DNA of 64,000 bases, from assembly GCA_904418845.1 (NCBI GenBank), contig CAJFQC010000012.1, positions 1 to 64,000 on the forward strand, in the 5' to 3' direction. This document shows, piece by piece, positions 1 through 7,717 of the stretch. The stretch is from an uncultured Ruminococcus sp. (GTDB lineage: Bacteria; Bacillota; Clostridia; Lachnospirales; Lachnospiraceae). The position numbers were made by a program, and so were the translations under genes. The notes below the pieces were generated by a model. The model was given only the letters and a program-made list of their open reading frames with translations, ran no database searches and was not told the origin of the DNA. Numbering within the stretch: position 1 is the first letter of the stretch; each line of letters starts with the position of its first letter.

Positions 1-188
1 TCTGCCCGTCTCCCATAGGGGAATCAAGTTAGTCTATGCTGTAGTGTGTTGGGGGAGATTTTCTGATTTATAGACAGGACGCTTGCACAGACACCCCACT
101 GCCCCATGGGTTCCCGGTGCTCTGTGCATCCGCTTTGCGGAACGCTAGATAATGGATAGGCAAACAAAGAAATGCACTCTTCTGATCC

Positions 189-226
189 GGGGCACTTTGG
201 GGCACTTTTGGGGCACCCTCGGGCAA
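189..226. repeat. Four phased GGGCA direct repeats
   Basis: Three exact copies of GGGGCAC start at 189, 199 and 210, and a weaker fourth copy (CGGGCAA) starts at 220. The 10-11 bp spacing places them on one face of the helix. Such runs are typical of arm-type binding sites for tyrosine integrases near element ends. That role is an inference, because no integrase gene is in view. Confidence 0.55.
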
Positions 227-230
227 CAAA

Positions 231-314
231 TTATGATAAACTATGATATAACCGAATTAAAAAAAGCCCGTATTTTCGGGCGTTGTAACACATTATGATA
301 AGTTATGGTTTAAC
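231..314. repeat. Imperfect 22-bp direct repeat around a hairpin
   Basis: Copies at 231-252 and 293-314 match at 18 of 22 positions. Both begin TTATGATAA and end AAC. A hairpin lies between them. The arrangement resembles core-type sites of an integrative element, but this is not proven. Confidence 0.4.
259..281 (-). terminator. Rho-independent terminator, minus strand
   Basis: The stem GCCCG/CGGGC (266-270 with 277-281) is followed on the minus strand by seven T residues. It would end transcription arriving from the small gene at 548-814. Confidence 0.55.
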
Positions 315-350
315 AGCATAGTCTCTCATTCCTTTAGATAACTTATAAAA

Positions 351-437
351 CACGAAACCCGTTATCCCTTGTGGTTAGCGGGTTTTCGCCATTTTATATT
401 CCTCACAAAATCCGCTTCGGTCAAATCTCGGTCAGAT
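351..437. repeat. Hairpin plus paired GGTCA module, copy 1
   Basis: The module has an imperfect hairpin (353-388, arms built on AAACCCG and CGGGTTT) followed by GGTCAAAT at 419 and GGTCAGAT at 430, 11 bp apart. The same architecture recurs at 2704-2789: CACGAAACC, a hairpin, then GGACA twice at 11-bp spacing, with 67-68 bp from the CACGAAAC start to the first repeat in both copies. It is probably an ancient end of an integrative element that doubles as a terminator. Confidence 0.5.
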
Positions 438-547
438 GATTTTCTAAAAAAATGTTGCATTTATCCAATTTCGGATACAAAATCAATACTTCTACCGTCA
501 CCGACACTTTTGATAAATTGTGTCCATAATGTAGATGGTTCATTGTT

Positions 548-814
548 TCACTCATTAAATGGACAGTTAAGGCTGTCAATTTTCTCCAAATCGCTAATTA
601 ACTTAATGTATATTTCCACAGTAGCCGCTGTTATATCAGGTAAAAGTTCTATAAGATGACGAATATTCAATTTTATATTTCCTGGTTTTATAGATTCCCC
701 CTTATTGTAATTACTTAAAGAGTCCATAACCAACATGTGCATCATAGGCGGCTCTTGTTGTGGAGGTGTAATCAAAAGTCCGCCGCTCTCTAAGAAACTC
801 CTATTTTCTGACAT
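548..814 (-). CDS. Small hypothetical protein, 88 aa
   Basis: I do not recognise this protein. The reading frame is open further upstream, but I place the start at MSENRSF because GGAGGT lies 5 bp before that ATG. The product is soluble-looking and has no signal peptide or membrane segment. It has a Pro/Gln stretch near residues 15-20 and a C-terminal half that looks helical and amphipathic. It sits in the accessory strip among element-like repeats and shares no operon with an identifiable gene. The good ribosome binding site makes translation plausible. The lack of any family match that I know makes this a lineage-specific or cargo gene at best. Confidence 0.45.
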   Translation of the reverse strand: MSENRSFLESGGLLITPPQQEPPMMHMLVMDSLSNYNKGESIKPGNIKLNIRHLIELLPDITAATVEIYIKLISDLEKIDSLNCPFNE

Positions 815-961
815 AAGTACCTCCATATGAAATAATCCATCCACCAAAATCCAAATCTATCGAGCTGTCATCTTCTTGAATTACCGTTCAGAAAGCATCC
901 CCCACTCTGCTCGGTCAATTCGCATTTATCTTGCTCTATCAACTAAATTTATTTTTCATCT

Positions 962-1321
962 TTATCTTTCAATTTTAGGATTCAACCAAATACTAATCCT
1001 AAAGCTAACCCTCTGTTTATAAGCTGCTCTTCCATAGTCTGCATTTCTCGCATTTGTAGCCGGCAGTGCCCTGTCAATTATCTCGCATTCCTTTTTATCC
1101 ATTTCAATCTGATCTATTTCCTTAATCTTCTGTCTTGTCACTTCATCCGCTTTCCGGTACTCCTCATCCCTACGCAATACTTCTTGTAAAGCTCGTTCTT
1201 TATACATTCTCTCAAGAAACGTTTCATTTGCATGATTTACAGCCGGATTTTCTCTGCTTGCTTCAATTAATTCCGAATCTGGTTCCTCATTATACTTTGC
1301 GACCGCCTTTTCAAATCTCAT
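962..1321 (-). pseudogene. Hypothetical helical protein, probably frameshifted at its C-terminus
   Basis: This is a charged, strongly helical protein of about 119 aa with no recognised function and no membrane segment. The most likely start is the ATG of MRFEKAV, which has only a weak AAGG site. The frame is open for about 26 codons upstream (9 to the GTG at 1348, 17 more to a stop), so the 5' end may be truncated. Near the end, after NADYGRAAYKQ, the sequence turns into an unlikely basic tail. Dropping one A in the next codon (around 1003) would give KQGLALGLVFG and a stop, a natural ending for small helical proteins of this style. That suggests a single-base insertion, either real decay or a sequencing error. 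It belongs to the same accessory strip as its neighbours. Confidence 0.4.
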
Positions 1322-1512
1322 GCGTGTTAAACCTTGCGGTAAATACACAGGTGATGATTCGGCAGATTATTGTCACCGGATCAGGCTGATAATCTCCAAA
1401 ACTGCCATGCACAGATTTCCGGCAAAATAAGAGATATGAAATCATGTGCCTTATGGCAGAGATTAATAAGTCGATAATAGATATATAGATTATTCAGGGA
1501 AAGGGGAATTGT

Positions 1513-2661
1513 ATGAAAGTCGGAAACATAGCTTTGAGCAAAACAGACCGCGTATCTCATTTAGAATCAATAAAATCCGCCAAAAAATCTGTGTATGCAA
1601 ATGAGGCGGGAAAAACAGTAACAGCAAATACCGATACGGCGGACATACATGAAACTGCCTGTATGGAAAATGACCTAAAGCAGTCTTTTAAGACACTTTT
1701 AGAACAGCTTAAACGAACCTGCCCTGAAATACAGTTTTTTATTCCCCCGGAAGGCAACACTGCGAAGAGAGATATTATTGCAGAGGCAGCCGGTAAAATG
1801 GGCGACGGATATCTTATATTCTTGTCTCAGGACTTCATGGACAGCCTATATGCCGGAGAGGAAAGCTATCAGCGCCTGACACAGGCACTCGTGGAAGCTG
1901 CAAAGCAGCTGGGCTCCTACGAATCTGGAACTATGGTTTTACTTGGCTCCGATAAAGCGGTATACGCAACTAAAAAATCTGACAGCAATCAAAAGATGCC
2001 TTTTCCCGGCGTCGCAGACAGCAGTTACACAACAAGCTGGAATGCAGATATGCTTCCATCACCAGCAGAACGAATGGTGCAAAAGTCTGCTCTGTTTTCT
2101 TCTAACCCTTATCGAACCGCAGGCGCCTATGCGCGCCTTGCGCACGCAAAGTCAAAAACAGAAGTTCAGACCGTTATGCAGGAGACAAGAAGAAATATCA
2201 GCACATTAAAAATAATGTCAGTCTTTGGCGATGAGAAAGAACGTCTAAAAGCAAAAAAAGCATTGAGGGCTTTACAAAAACTATTGTTGAGAGGACAAAC
2301 AAAATTATACAGTTTTGATCAGGAAAAACTGACAAATATTCGGAGAAAACGGGCGCAGGAACAAGATCAGCGAGAGAAAGAACTGCAGGCTCAGCTAGAA
2401 TTAAAACGGCGCCAGTTGTCCCGAAAGCTCAGAGATGGCGCGATACGAAAAGAGGGACAACTTGAAAGTCTTGAAATACCAGGATTTAAAAAACATCATT
2501 TAGGAAGAGAAAAACTCCGGGCGCTTTACGGAGTTCCACCTGTAATCAGCGCCCCTCCCACACCCGGCATCAGCGCCGCAGGCATGTCTTTTGAAACTGT
2601 AAGTTTCGGCGGTGAAGCTCTTCCTGCCGATATGCAGATAGCAGAAGTTGTTTCTTTTTAA
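1513..2661 (+). CDS. Conserved hypothetical protein, 382 aa
   Basis: I do not recognise a named family. The gene has a good start (GGGGAATTGT before the ATG) and is the longest gene of the left strip. It has no signal peptide or membrane helix. Residues 50-170 look like a compact alpha/beta region with several hydrophobic strands. Residues 220-330 are highly charged and probably a long coiled coil, rich in Lys, Arg, Glu and Gln. The last 40 residues are Pro/Gly/Ser-rich and end in VSFGGEAL and a hydrophobic tail. The layout (globular N-terminus, coiled-coil stalk, low-complexity end) suggests a scaffold or secretion-associated protein, but this is a guess. It is followed by a hairpin at 2705-2740. 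Confidence 0.6.
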   Translation: MKVGNIALSKTDRVSHLESIKSAKKSVYANEAGKTVTANTDTADIHETACMENDLKQSFKTLLEQLKRTCPEIQFFIPPEGNTAKRDIIAEAAGKMGDGYLIFLSQDFMDSLYAGEESYQRLTQALVEAAKQLGSYESGTMVLLGSDKAVYATKKSDSNQKMPFPGVADSSYTTSWNADMLPSPAERMVQKSALFSSNPYRTAGAYARLAHAKSKTEVQTVMQETRRNISTLKIMSVFGDEKERLKAKKALRALQKLLLRGQTKLYSFDQEKLTNIRRKRAQEQDQREKELQAQLELKRRQLSRKLRDGAIRKEGQLESLEIPGFKKHHLGREKLRALYGVPPVISAPPTPGISAAGMSFETVSFGGEALPADMQIAEVVSF

Positions 2662-2703
2662 ATGGAAATGCTCCTCCAAAATATATTTCAGATAGCTAAT
2701 AAA

Positions 2704-2789
2704 CACGAAACCTGTCAGCCCTTGCGGCCGACAGGTTTTGCTGTTCCTAGATTTGCCCGGAATCCTCTTTGGACAAACTGCGGACAGTT
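2704..2789. repeat. Hairpin plus paired GGACA module, copy 2
   Basis: This is the homologue of the module at 351-437. The hairpin (AAACCTGTC with GACAGGTTT) lies right after the gene at 1513-2661 and may terminate it. GGACAAAC at 2771 and GGACAGTT at 2782 follow, 11 bp apart. Confidence 0.5.
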
Positions 2790-2790
2790 T

Positions 2791-3423
2791 TTACAAATCA
2801 ATCCTCCTGTCTCTGTAATAATACTTTCTGTCTCTCTCTCCGATCTCACGCATAACCCTGCACGGATTACCGACAGCCACGACATTTGCCGGGATATCTT
2901 TTGTTACGACGCTTCCCGCACCGATCACGGTATTGTCTCCGATCGTCACTCCCGGCACAATGATGACGCCGGCCCCGAGCCAGACATTTCTTCCGATATG
3001 AACAGGCAGATTATACTGGTATGCCTCCTCACGCAGTTCCGGAAGGATCGGATGTCCGGCTGTGGCAATCGTTACGTTAGGGCCGATCATCGTGCAGTCT
3101 CCCACATAGATATCCGCATCATCCACCAGCGTCAGATTAAAATTCGCATACACCTGTCTGCCAAAATGTGTATGATGTCCGCCCCAGTTCGCGTGGAAAG
3201 GCGGCTCTATGCAGCTGCCTTCTCCTATCTCTGCGAACATCTTCTTAAGCAGTTCCTGACGCCTCTGTCCCTCATAAGGCCGCGTCTGATTATAGTTATA
3301 AAGCAGCTCAAGACAGCCTGTCTGTTCCTCCATGATTGCTTCGTCTGTCGGTAAGTATAGTCTTCCTTCTTCCATCCTCCGGCGTTCCTCTTCAGGAGAA
3401 CGCTTCTTCATAGTGTCTTCCAT
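2791..3423 (-). CDS. Maltose/galactoside O-acetyltransferase family protein
   Basis: This is a left-handed beta-helix (hexapeptide repeat) acetyltransferase of the LacA/Maa type, which moves an acetyl group from acetyl-CoA to the 6-hydroxyl of sugars in the cytoplasm. The N-terminal Maa domain (residues about 10-65, with many Glu/Arg and the LYNYNQTRP segment) leads into repeated hexapeptide turns from about residue 75. The catalytic His lies in TAGHPI. The C-terminal turn VIGAGSVVTKDIPANVVAVGNP is shortened here in name only and marks the CoA-binding end. At 210 aa it has the usual length. The start at MEDT is supported by AGGAG 5 bp upstream. It stands alone between element-like repeats, so lateral gain is possible, but the natural substrate cannot be told. 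Confidence 0.88.
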   Translation of the reverse strand: MEDTMKKRSPEEERRRMEEGRLYLPTDEAIMEEQTGCLELLYNYNQTRPYEGQRRQELLKKMFAEIGEGSCIEPPFHANWGGHHTHFGRQVYANFNLTLVDDADIYVGDCTMIGPNVTIATAGHPILPELREEAYQYNLPVHIGRNVWLGAGVIIVPGVTIGDNTVIGAGSVVTKDIPANVVAVGNPCRVMREIGERDRKYYYRDRRIDL

Positions 3424-3602
3424 TTTTACTCCTGCCTTTATGATAATTTTTCTTCAGTTTACCATACTTTGGATTATTTTAGTCGCTTATTTTTCTTCAT
3501 CTGCGCATCCCTGTGATCCAGGAACACACGCCCGGCATCCCACAGGGAGTTTGAAAAGCCCGTAACGGAACAAAGAAATTGTACTTAAGACTTTTTTAAG
3601 CG

Positions 3603-3763
3603 CTGATTTATAGATTTTCTTTTTCTTTTATAATTCACTCATACTTTTGTCACAATTACTCTCTATACTATGACTTAGATAGTTAATAACAACTATCTCC
3701 CCCTCATAAAGTTCAGGTACTGGATGGTGCCGTACTTTACTCTCATTCCTTTTAGATAACTCA
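3603..3763. repeat. Right copies of two ordered direct repeats
   Basis: CTGATTTATAGA at 3603-3614 repeats 63-74 exactly. CTCTCATTCC-TTTAGATAACT at 3740-3762 repeats 323-343 with one extra T. The two motifs occur in the same order on both sides of the left accessory strip. Confidence 0.4.
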
Positions 3764-3771
3764 TAGAACGA

Positions 3772-3804
3772 CAAGAACCCGTCAGTTTTACTGACGGGTT
3801 CTTG
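3772..3804. terminator. Strong 14-bp hairpin terminator
   Basis: The perfect stem CAAGAACCCGTCAG/CTGACGGGTTCTTG has a 5-base loop. It sits 21 bp beyond the stop codon of the hydrolase gene. The T-tract is poor on both strands, so termination efficiency is uncertain. Confidence 0.5.
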
Positions 3805-3824
3805 AATGTTTAAAAATAACCCTA

Positions 3825-4751
3825 TTACATATGTTCTTCCAGCCATGCAGCCAGATCTTCATACACCTGCTGCCTGTCTGTCTCATTCAGTATCTCATGG
3901 CGGTCTCCTGTATAAAGCCTCAACGACACATCCTGTATCCCTGCCGCGCGGTATTTCTCATAAACCTTGCGGACACCTTTTCCGAAGTTCCCCACCGGAT
4001 CGTCCGCGCCGGATACGAACAGAAGCGGAAGATTCTTTGGAATCATGTATACGCTCTCTTTTCTCTGCATACTGATCATACCTGAAAACATACTGTAATA
4101 CGCATTCACTGTGAACATGAAGGAACAGAGCGGATCTGACACGTAAGCCTCCAGCTGTTCCCTGTCGCTGGTCACCCAGTCTGCCCGGGTGCGCGCAGGC
4201 CTAAACTTTTTATTAAAAGGCCCGTTTACCATCTTATCCACAAATTTACTCCGGTAATGCCAGCCGCGGAAGACTGCCAGCAGATGACAGAGACGTTTTC
4301 CCATCAAAAGCTGGGACTTTCTGTGATCAGACACAACCCCCATCAGCACTGCTCCGCTTAAGCCGTTTCCGTACATCTGAATATACTGACGCAGAAGCGA
4401 TGAGCCCATGCTGTGCCCGAGCATGAAATACGGCACATCCGGATATTTCTTCATTGTCCTCTGGCGTAATGTGTGGATATCTCCTATCACACAGGCATTT
4501 CCATATTTTGCATTGAAAAAACCATACTCAGACTTCGCTTGAATGGATTTCCCGTGCCCGAGATGGTCATTTCCCACGACATACCAGCCCTGATCGCAGA
4601 GATACTGTGCGAACTCATCGTATCGTTTAATGTATTCTACCATTCCGTGGCAGATCTGAAGAACAGCCTTTACCTCTCCTTCGGGTTTCCACTCCATAGT
4701 ATGGATCTCTGTGTTGCCGTCCTTTGATGGGAAATAAAACTCGTCTCTCAT
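3825..4751 (-). CDS. Alpha/beta hydrolase, monoacylglycerol lipase / lysophospholipase type
   Basis: This is a cytoplasmic serine hydrolase of the Hydrolase_4 (monoglyceride lipase/PldB-like) family. The catalytic triad is visible: the nucleophile Ser114 in GHSMGSS, an Asp in SGADDPVGN and a His in GDRHEI. The oxyanion-side motif ICHGMVEY lies near residue 35. At 308 aa it has the family length. The ATG at 4749-4751 is chosen. A GTG nine bases upstream, directly after the citrate synthase stop codon, is an alternative. It is almost certainly co-transcribed with citrate synthase. The substrate is probably a short or monoacyl glyceride or lysolipid, which is inferred from the family only. Confidence 0.85.
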   Translation of the reverse strand: MRDEFYFPSKDGNTEIHTMEWKPEGEVKAVLQICHGMVEYIKRYDEFAQYLCDQGWYVVGNDHLGHGKSIQAKSEYGFFNAKYGNACVIGDIHTLRQRTMKKYPDVPYFMLGHSMGSSLLRQYIQMYGNGLSGAVLMGVVSDHRKSQLLMGKRLCHLLAVFRGWHYRSKFVDKMVNGPFNKKFRPARTRADWVTSDREQLEAYVSDPLCSFMFTVNAYYSMFSGMISMQRKESVYMIPKNLPLLFVSGADDPVGNFGKGVRKVYEKYRAAGIQDVSLRLYTGDRHEILNETDRQQVYEDLAAWLEEHM

Positions 4752-4760
4752 GTTTCTCAC

Positions 4761-6131
4761 TTACCTGTCATCCAAATTTATGTATTCTCGGTATGGTGCG
4801 AGCGGCTTATACGCCGGACGAATGATCTTGTCTACATTTTTGAGCTCTTCCAGCCGGTGCGCGCTCCATCCCACAATACGCGCCGCCGCAAAGATCGGTG
4901 TATATAATGCCGGCGGAAGATCCAGCATGCTGTATACCAGTCCACTGTAAAAATCTACGTTCGCGTTGACGCCTTTATACATTCTTCGCTTCTCCCCGAT
5001 AATCTCCGGAGCCATATGCTCTACTTTTTCATAGAGCGCATACTCTTCCTCGTGATGTTTCTCTTTTGCAAGCTGCTTTACAAATTTCTTAAAGATATCT
5101 GCACGGGGGTCTGAGATTGAATAAACCGCGTGTCCCATTCCGTAGATCAGGCCCTTCTTGTCAAATGCCTTCTTGTCAAGGAGCGCCTCCAGATATGTCC
5201 TGATCTGGCCCTCGTCAGTCCAGTCAGTCAGATTTGCCTTCATGTCCTCAAACATCTGTGTCACTTTGATGTTAGCTCCGCCATGCTTGGGCCCTTTGAG
5301 AGACGCCATAGCGGCAGCTATCGTAGAATACGTATCCGTTCCTGAGGAAGTAACCACGTGGGTTGTAAAAGTAGAGTTGTTACCGCCGCCGTGATCCATG
5401 TGGAGCACAAGAGCCATATCCAATATCCTTGCCTCAAGCTCTGTATACTGCCTGTCCTCACGCAGCATCATAAGGATATTTTCAGCCATGGAAAGCTCCC
5501 TCTTCGGTGCATAAATATACAGGTCCTCTCCTCTGCGGTAATTATATGCATGATATCCGTATACCATAAGCATCGGGAACTGGCTGATCAGATTCAGACA
5601 CTGGCGGAGCACGTTCGGGATCGTTGTATCATCCGCCTTCTCATCATAGGAATAAAGCTGCAGGATACTTCTCGTGATGCTGTTCATCATGTCACGGCTC
5701 GGAGCCTTCATGATAACGTCACGCACAAAATTCGGCGGGAGCATCCGCCGGTCCGCAAGCATTTCCTGAAAATTTTCAAGCTCCTTTTTATTCGGGAGTT
5801 CACCGAACAAAAGAAGATACGCTGTCTCCTCAAATCCCGGATGCTTCGCTGCAAGGAATCCTTTTACCAGATCCTTAATGTTATATCCTCGGTAATACAG
5901 GTTTCCCTCGCAGGGAACCGTCTCACCGTTTACCACCTTGGAGGCGCAGACATCGGAAATATTCGTAAGTCCGGCAAGGACTCCTTTTCCGTTCAGGTCA
6001 CGCAATCCCCTCTTCACCTCATACTTTGTGTATAGTTCCTTATCAATCGCATTATTTTCTTCACATTTCTGAGCGAGTGCTTCAATCTCAGGAGTAATAT
6101 CAAAAAAAATGCTGTCAATATCCTTCGCCAT
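4761..6131 (-). CDS. gltA: Citrate synthase
   Basis: The enzyme condenses oxaloacetate and acetyl-CoA to citrate. In anaerobic clostridia this mainly feeds 2-oxoglutarate and glutamate synthesis. The catalytic His residues are in HMDHGGGNNS and GMGHAVY, with PKHGGANIKV between them and an Asp/Arg-rich C-terminal region. The 456-aa length, longer than the 370-aa Bacillus CitZ type, fits the larger citrate synthase group common in clostridia, which carries an extra N-terminal segment of about 60 residues. AAGAAGGAGGAAGG precedes the ATG. The promoter TTGTTT/TATAAT lies about 40 bp upstream. The lipase-like gene follows with no gap. Confidence 0.95.
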   Translation of the reverse strand: MAKDIDSIFFDITPEIEALAQKCEENNAIDKELYTKYEVKRGLRDLNGKGVLAGLTNISDVCASKVVNGETVPCEGNLYYRGYNIKDLVKGFLAAKHPGFEETAYLLLFGELPNKKELENFQEMLADRRMLPPNFVRDVIMKAPSRDMMNSITRSILQLYSYDEKADDTTIPNVLRQCLNLISQFPMLMVYGYHAYNYRRGEDLYIYAPKRELSMAENILMMLREDRQYTELEARILDMALVLHMDHGGGNNSTFTTHVVTSSGTDTYSTIAAAMASLKGPKHGGANIKVTQMFEDMKANLTDWTDEGQIRTYLEALLDKKAFDKKGLIYGMGHAVYSISDPRADIFKKFVKQLAKEKHHEEEYALYEKVEHMAPEIIGEKRRMYKGVNANVDFYSGLVYSMLDLPPALYTPIFAAARIVGWSAHRLEELKNVDKIIRPAYKPLAPYREYINLDDR

Positions 6132-6170
6132 GTGACCTTCCTCCTTCTTTTTTCGTTGTATGACCTTTAT

Positions 6171-6199
6171 ATTATACTAAAAACTGGATAATTAAACAA
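6171..6199 (-). promoter_or_regulatory. Promoter of citrate synthase
   Basis: On the minus strand the -35 TTGTTT (6194-6199) and -10 TATAAT (6171-6176) are 17 bp apart. The rest of the 150-bp gap upstream holds only a small GGCTGAA/TTCAGCC hairpin near 6251-6268. Confidence 0.7.
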
Positions 6200-6281
6200 T
6201 AAACATACTATTAAAATTATATGAACTAGTTCAGTCATATATTATGGCGCGGCTGAATGTGTTCAGCCCTATCGGACACAG

Positions 6282-7148
6282 CTAATCAGCCAGTACATTC
6301 GCCAGCGCCGCGAATTCTTCAAGTGTCAGCGCTTCCCCCCTCACAGACGCGCCTTTTCCAAGCGACAAAACCGCTTCCTCGATCTGTTCTTTTTCAAAAT
6401 CCAGCTCCGGGGAGTTTTTAAGGCCGTTCGCCAGTGTCTTTCTCCTCTGGTTGAAGGATGCGCGGATCAGACGGAACATCAGATTCTCATCCTTCACCTC
6501 CACAGGGGGCTTCTCATGCCGTTCGAGACGGATCACAGCCGATCCCACTTTAGGGCGGGGCATGAAGCAGTTCGGCGGCACATTTGCCACGATATACGGT
6601 TTCGCGTAATACTGCACAGCTAAAGAGAGCGCGCCGTAATCCTTCGTCCCCGGTCCCACCTGCATACGGTCCGCCACTTCTTTCTGAACCATGACCGTGA
6701 TGCTTTTTATGGGAACGTGATTCTCGAAAAGGCCCATGATGATAGGCGTGGTGATATAATACGGCAGATTCGCCACCACCTTGATCGGTCTGCCGCTGTT
6801 CTCCTCCGCCGCCAGTCTTCCGATGTCAACTTTGAGCACATCCTCGTTGATGATACGCACATTCTCATATCCATCCAGCGTGTCCTCAAGGATTGGGATG
6901 AGCGCCCGGTCGATCTCCACAGCGATAACTTTCTTTGCCGCGCACGCGAGATACTGGGTCATCGTACCGATGCCCGGTCCGATCTCCAATACCATGTCTT
7001 CTGCATCAATCTCTGCCGCGCGGATGATCTTATCCAGAACGTGAGTATCTATAAGAAAATTCTGCCCGAATTTTTTCTGGAATACAAAATTATATTTCTG
7101 CAGAACTGCGATCGTGTTCTGCGGATTGCCAAGTGTCGGCTGTTTCAT
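6282..7148 (-). CDS. rsmA: 16S rRNA dimethyladenosine transferase KsgA/RsmA
   Basis: The enzyme dimethylates A1518 and A1519 in helix 45 of 16S rRNA with S-adenosylmethionine, late in 30S assembly. The SAM motif EIGPGIGTMT is at about residues 55-64, the acidic AVEID at 76-80 and the catalytic NLPYY at 127-131. The C-terminal helical domain begins near residue 205 and carries FNQRRKTL. At 288 aa it has the standard length. It is monocistronic or the last gene after the small membrane protein upstream, from which it is separated by a strong hairpin. Resistance to kasugamycin on loss is known for the family. Confidence 0.96.
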   Translation of the reverse strand: MKQPTLGNPQNTIAVLQKYNFVFQKKFGQNFLIDTHVLDKIIRAAEIDAEDMVLEIGPGIGTMTQYLACAAKKVIAVEIDRALIPILEDTLDGYENVRIINEDVLKVDIGRLAAEENSGRPIKVVANLPYYITTPIIMGLFENHVPIKSITVMVQKEVADRMQVGPGTKDYGALSLAVQYYAKPYIVANVPPNCFMPRPKVGSAVIRLERHEKPPVEVKDENLMFRLIRASFNQRRKTLANGLKNSPELDFEKEQIEEAVLSLGKGASVRGEALTLEEFAALANVLAD

Positions 7149-7201
7149 ATGTTTTTACCATTCCTTTCCATTGGCTGAAGATGTGGAAAAATGTAAGCCA
7201 A

Positions 7202-7249
7202 AAGAGTACAGAGTATGCAGTCTTTCAATATTGCATACTCTGTACTCTT
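7202..7249 (-). terminator. 18-bp perfect hairpin terminator
   Basis: The arms at 7202-7219 and 7232-7249 are perfect complements around a 12-base loop. On the minus strand the stem is followed by TTTT, so it terminates the gene at 7300-7674. The stem is AT-rich and unusually long. Confidence 0.7.
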
Positions 7250-7299
7250 CATCTGTCAGCCTCGTAATTCCTCAGCAAGATATCCAAAATGCCTTGGTA

Positions 7300-7674
7300 T
7301 TATTCTGACTGATACCAGCCCCACATATAAAGGATCGGAAGGATAAAACTAAATACGTAAGTAAACGAAAAGCCAACCGATACGCAGGACATAATGACAT
7401 TTACAAGAATCGCCAGGCAGTACAGCGCTCCGATGATAAGAACAGATTTCTTAGAACGGTACATCACACCCATGATTCCGGCAAGAAGCTGAATAATGCC
7501 AGAGACTATGGCAATCACATAATCCCCCGTTGTCGGCATAGCGATATTATAGCCCGACAGATAGGACTCCATAGTTCCGGACATTGCCATCATCGCAAGG
7601 TTGGCGAGCAGCCCCAGACAACTGAATACAATGATGATGATCGATACCACAGTTAATAATTTACTTCTTTTCAT
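7300..7674 (-). CDS. Small membrane protein with four helices
   Basis: This is a 124-aa hydrophobic protein of unknown function. Four transmembrane segments are visible at about residues 7-30, 50-72, 77-97 and 100-120, with a short basic loop (MYRSKKS) between the second and third. No motif or binding residue is recognisable. It follows the MacB-type export operon in the same direction, 43 bp after the permease stop, and could be co-transcribed with it. The hairpin at 7202-7249 ends its transcript. A role in export or stress cannot be concluded from the sequence. Confidence 0.7.
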   Translation of the reverse strand: MKRSKLLTVVSIIIIVFSCLGLLANLAMMAMSGTMESYLSGYNIAMPTTGDYVIAIVSGIIQLLAGIMGVMYRSKKSVLIIGALYCLAILVNVIMSCVSVGFSFTYVFSFILPILYMWGWYQSE

Positions 7675-7717
7675 GATAGATTCCTCCTCATAAGATGATT
7701 TATAAGCAGCGGTGCAT

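Noticed and set aside
2662-3354. 230-codon open frame on the plus strand
   Set aside because: It runs antisense through the acetyltransferase gene, has odd His/Arg-rich composition and starts in the hairpin region. It is a shadow frame.
3628-3846. 72-codon open frame on the minus strand
   Set aside because: It overlaps the end of the hydrolase gene and runs through a terminator hairpin, and its ATG has no ribosome binding site. The C-terminal half could be a gene remnant, but evidence is too thin.
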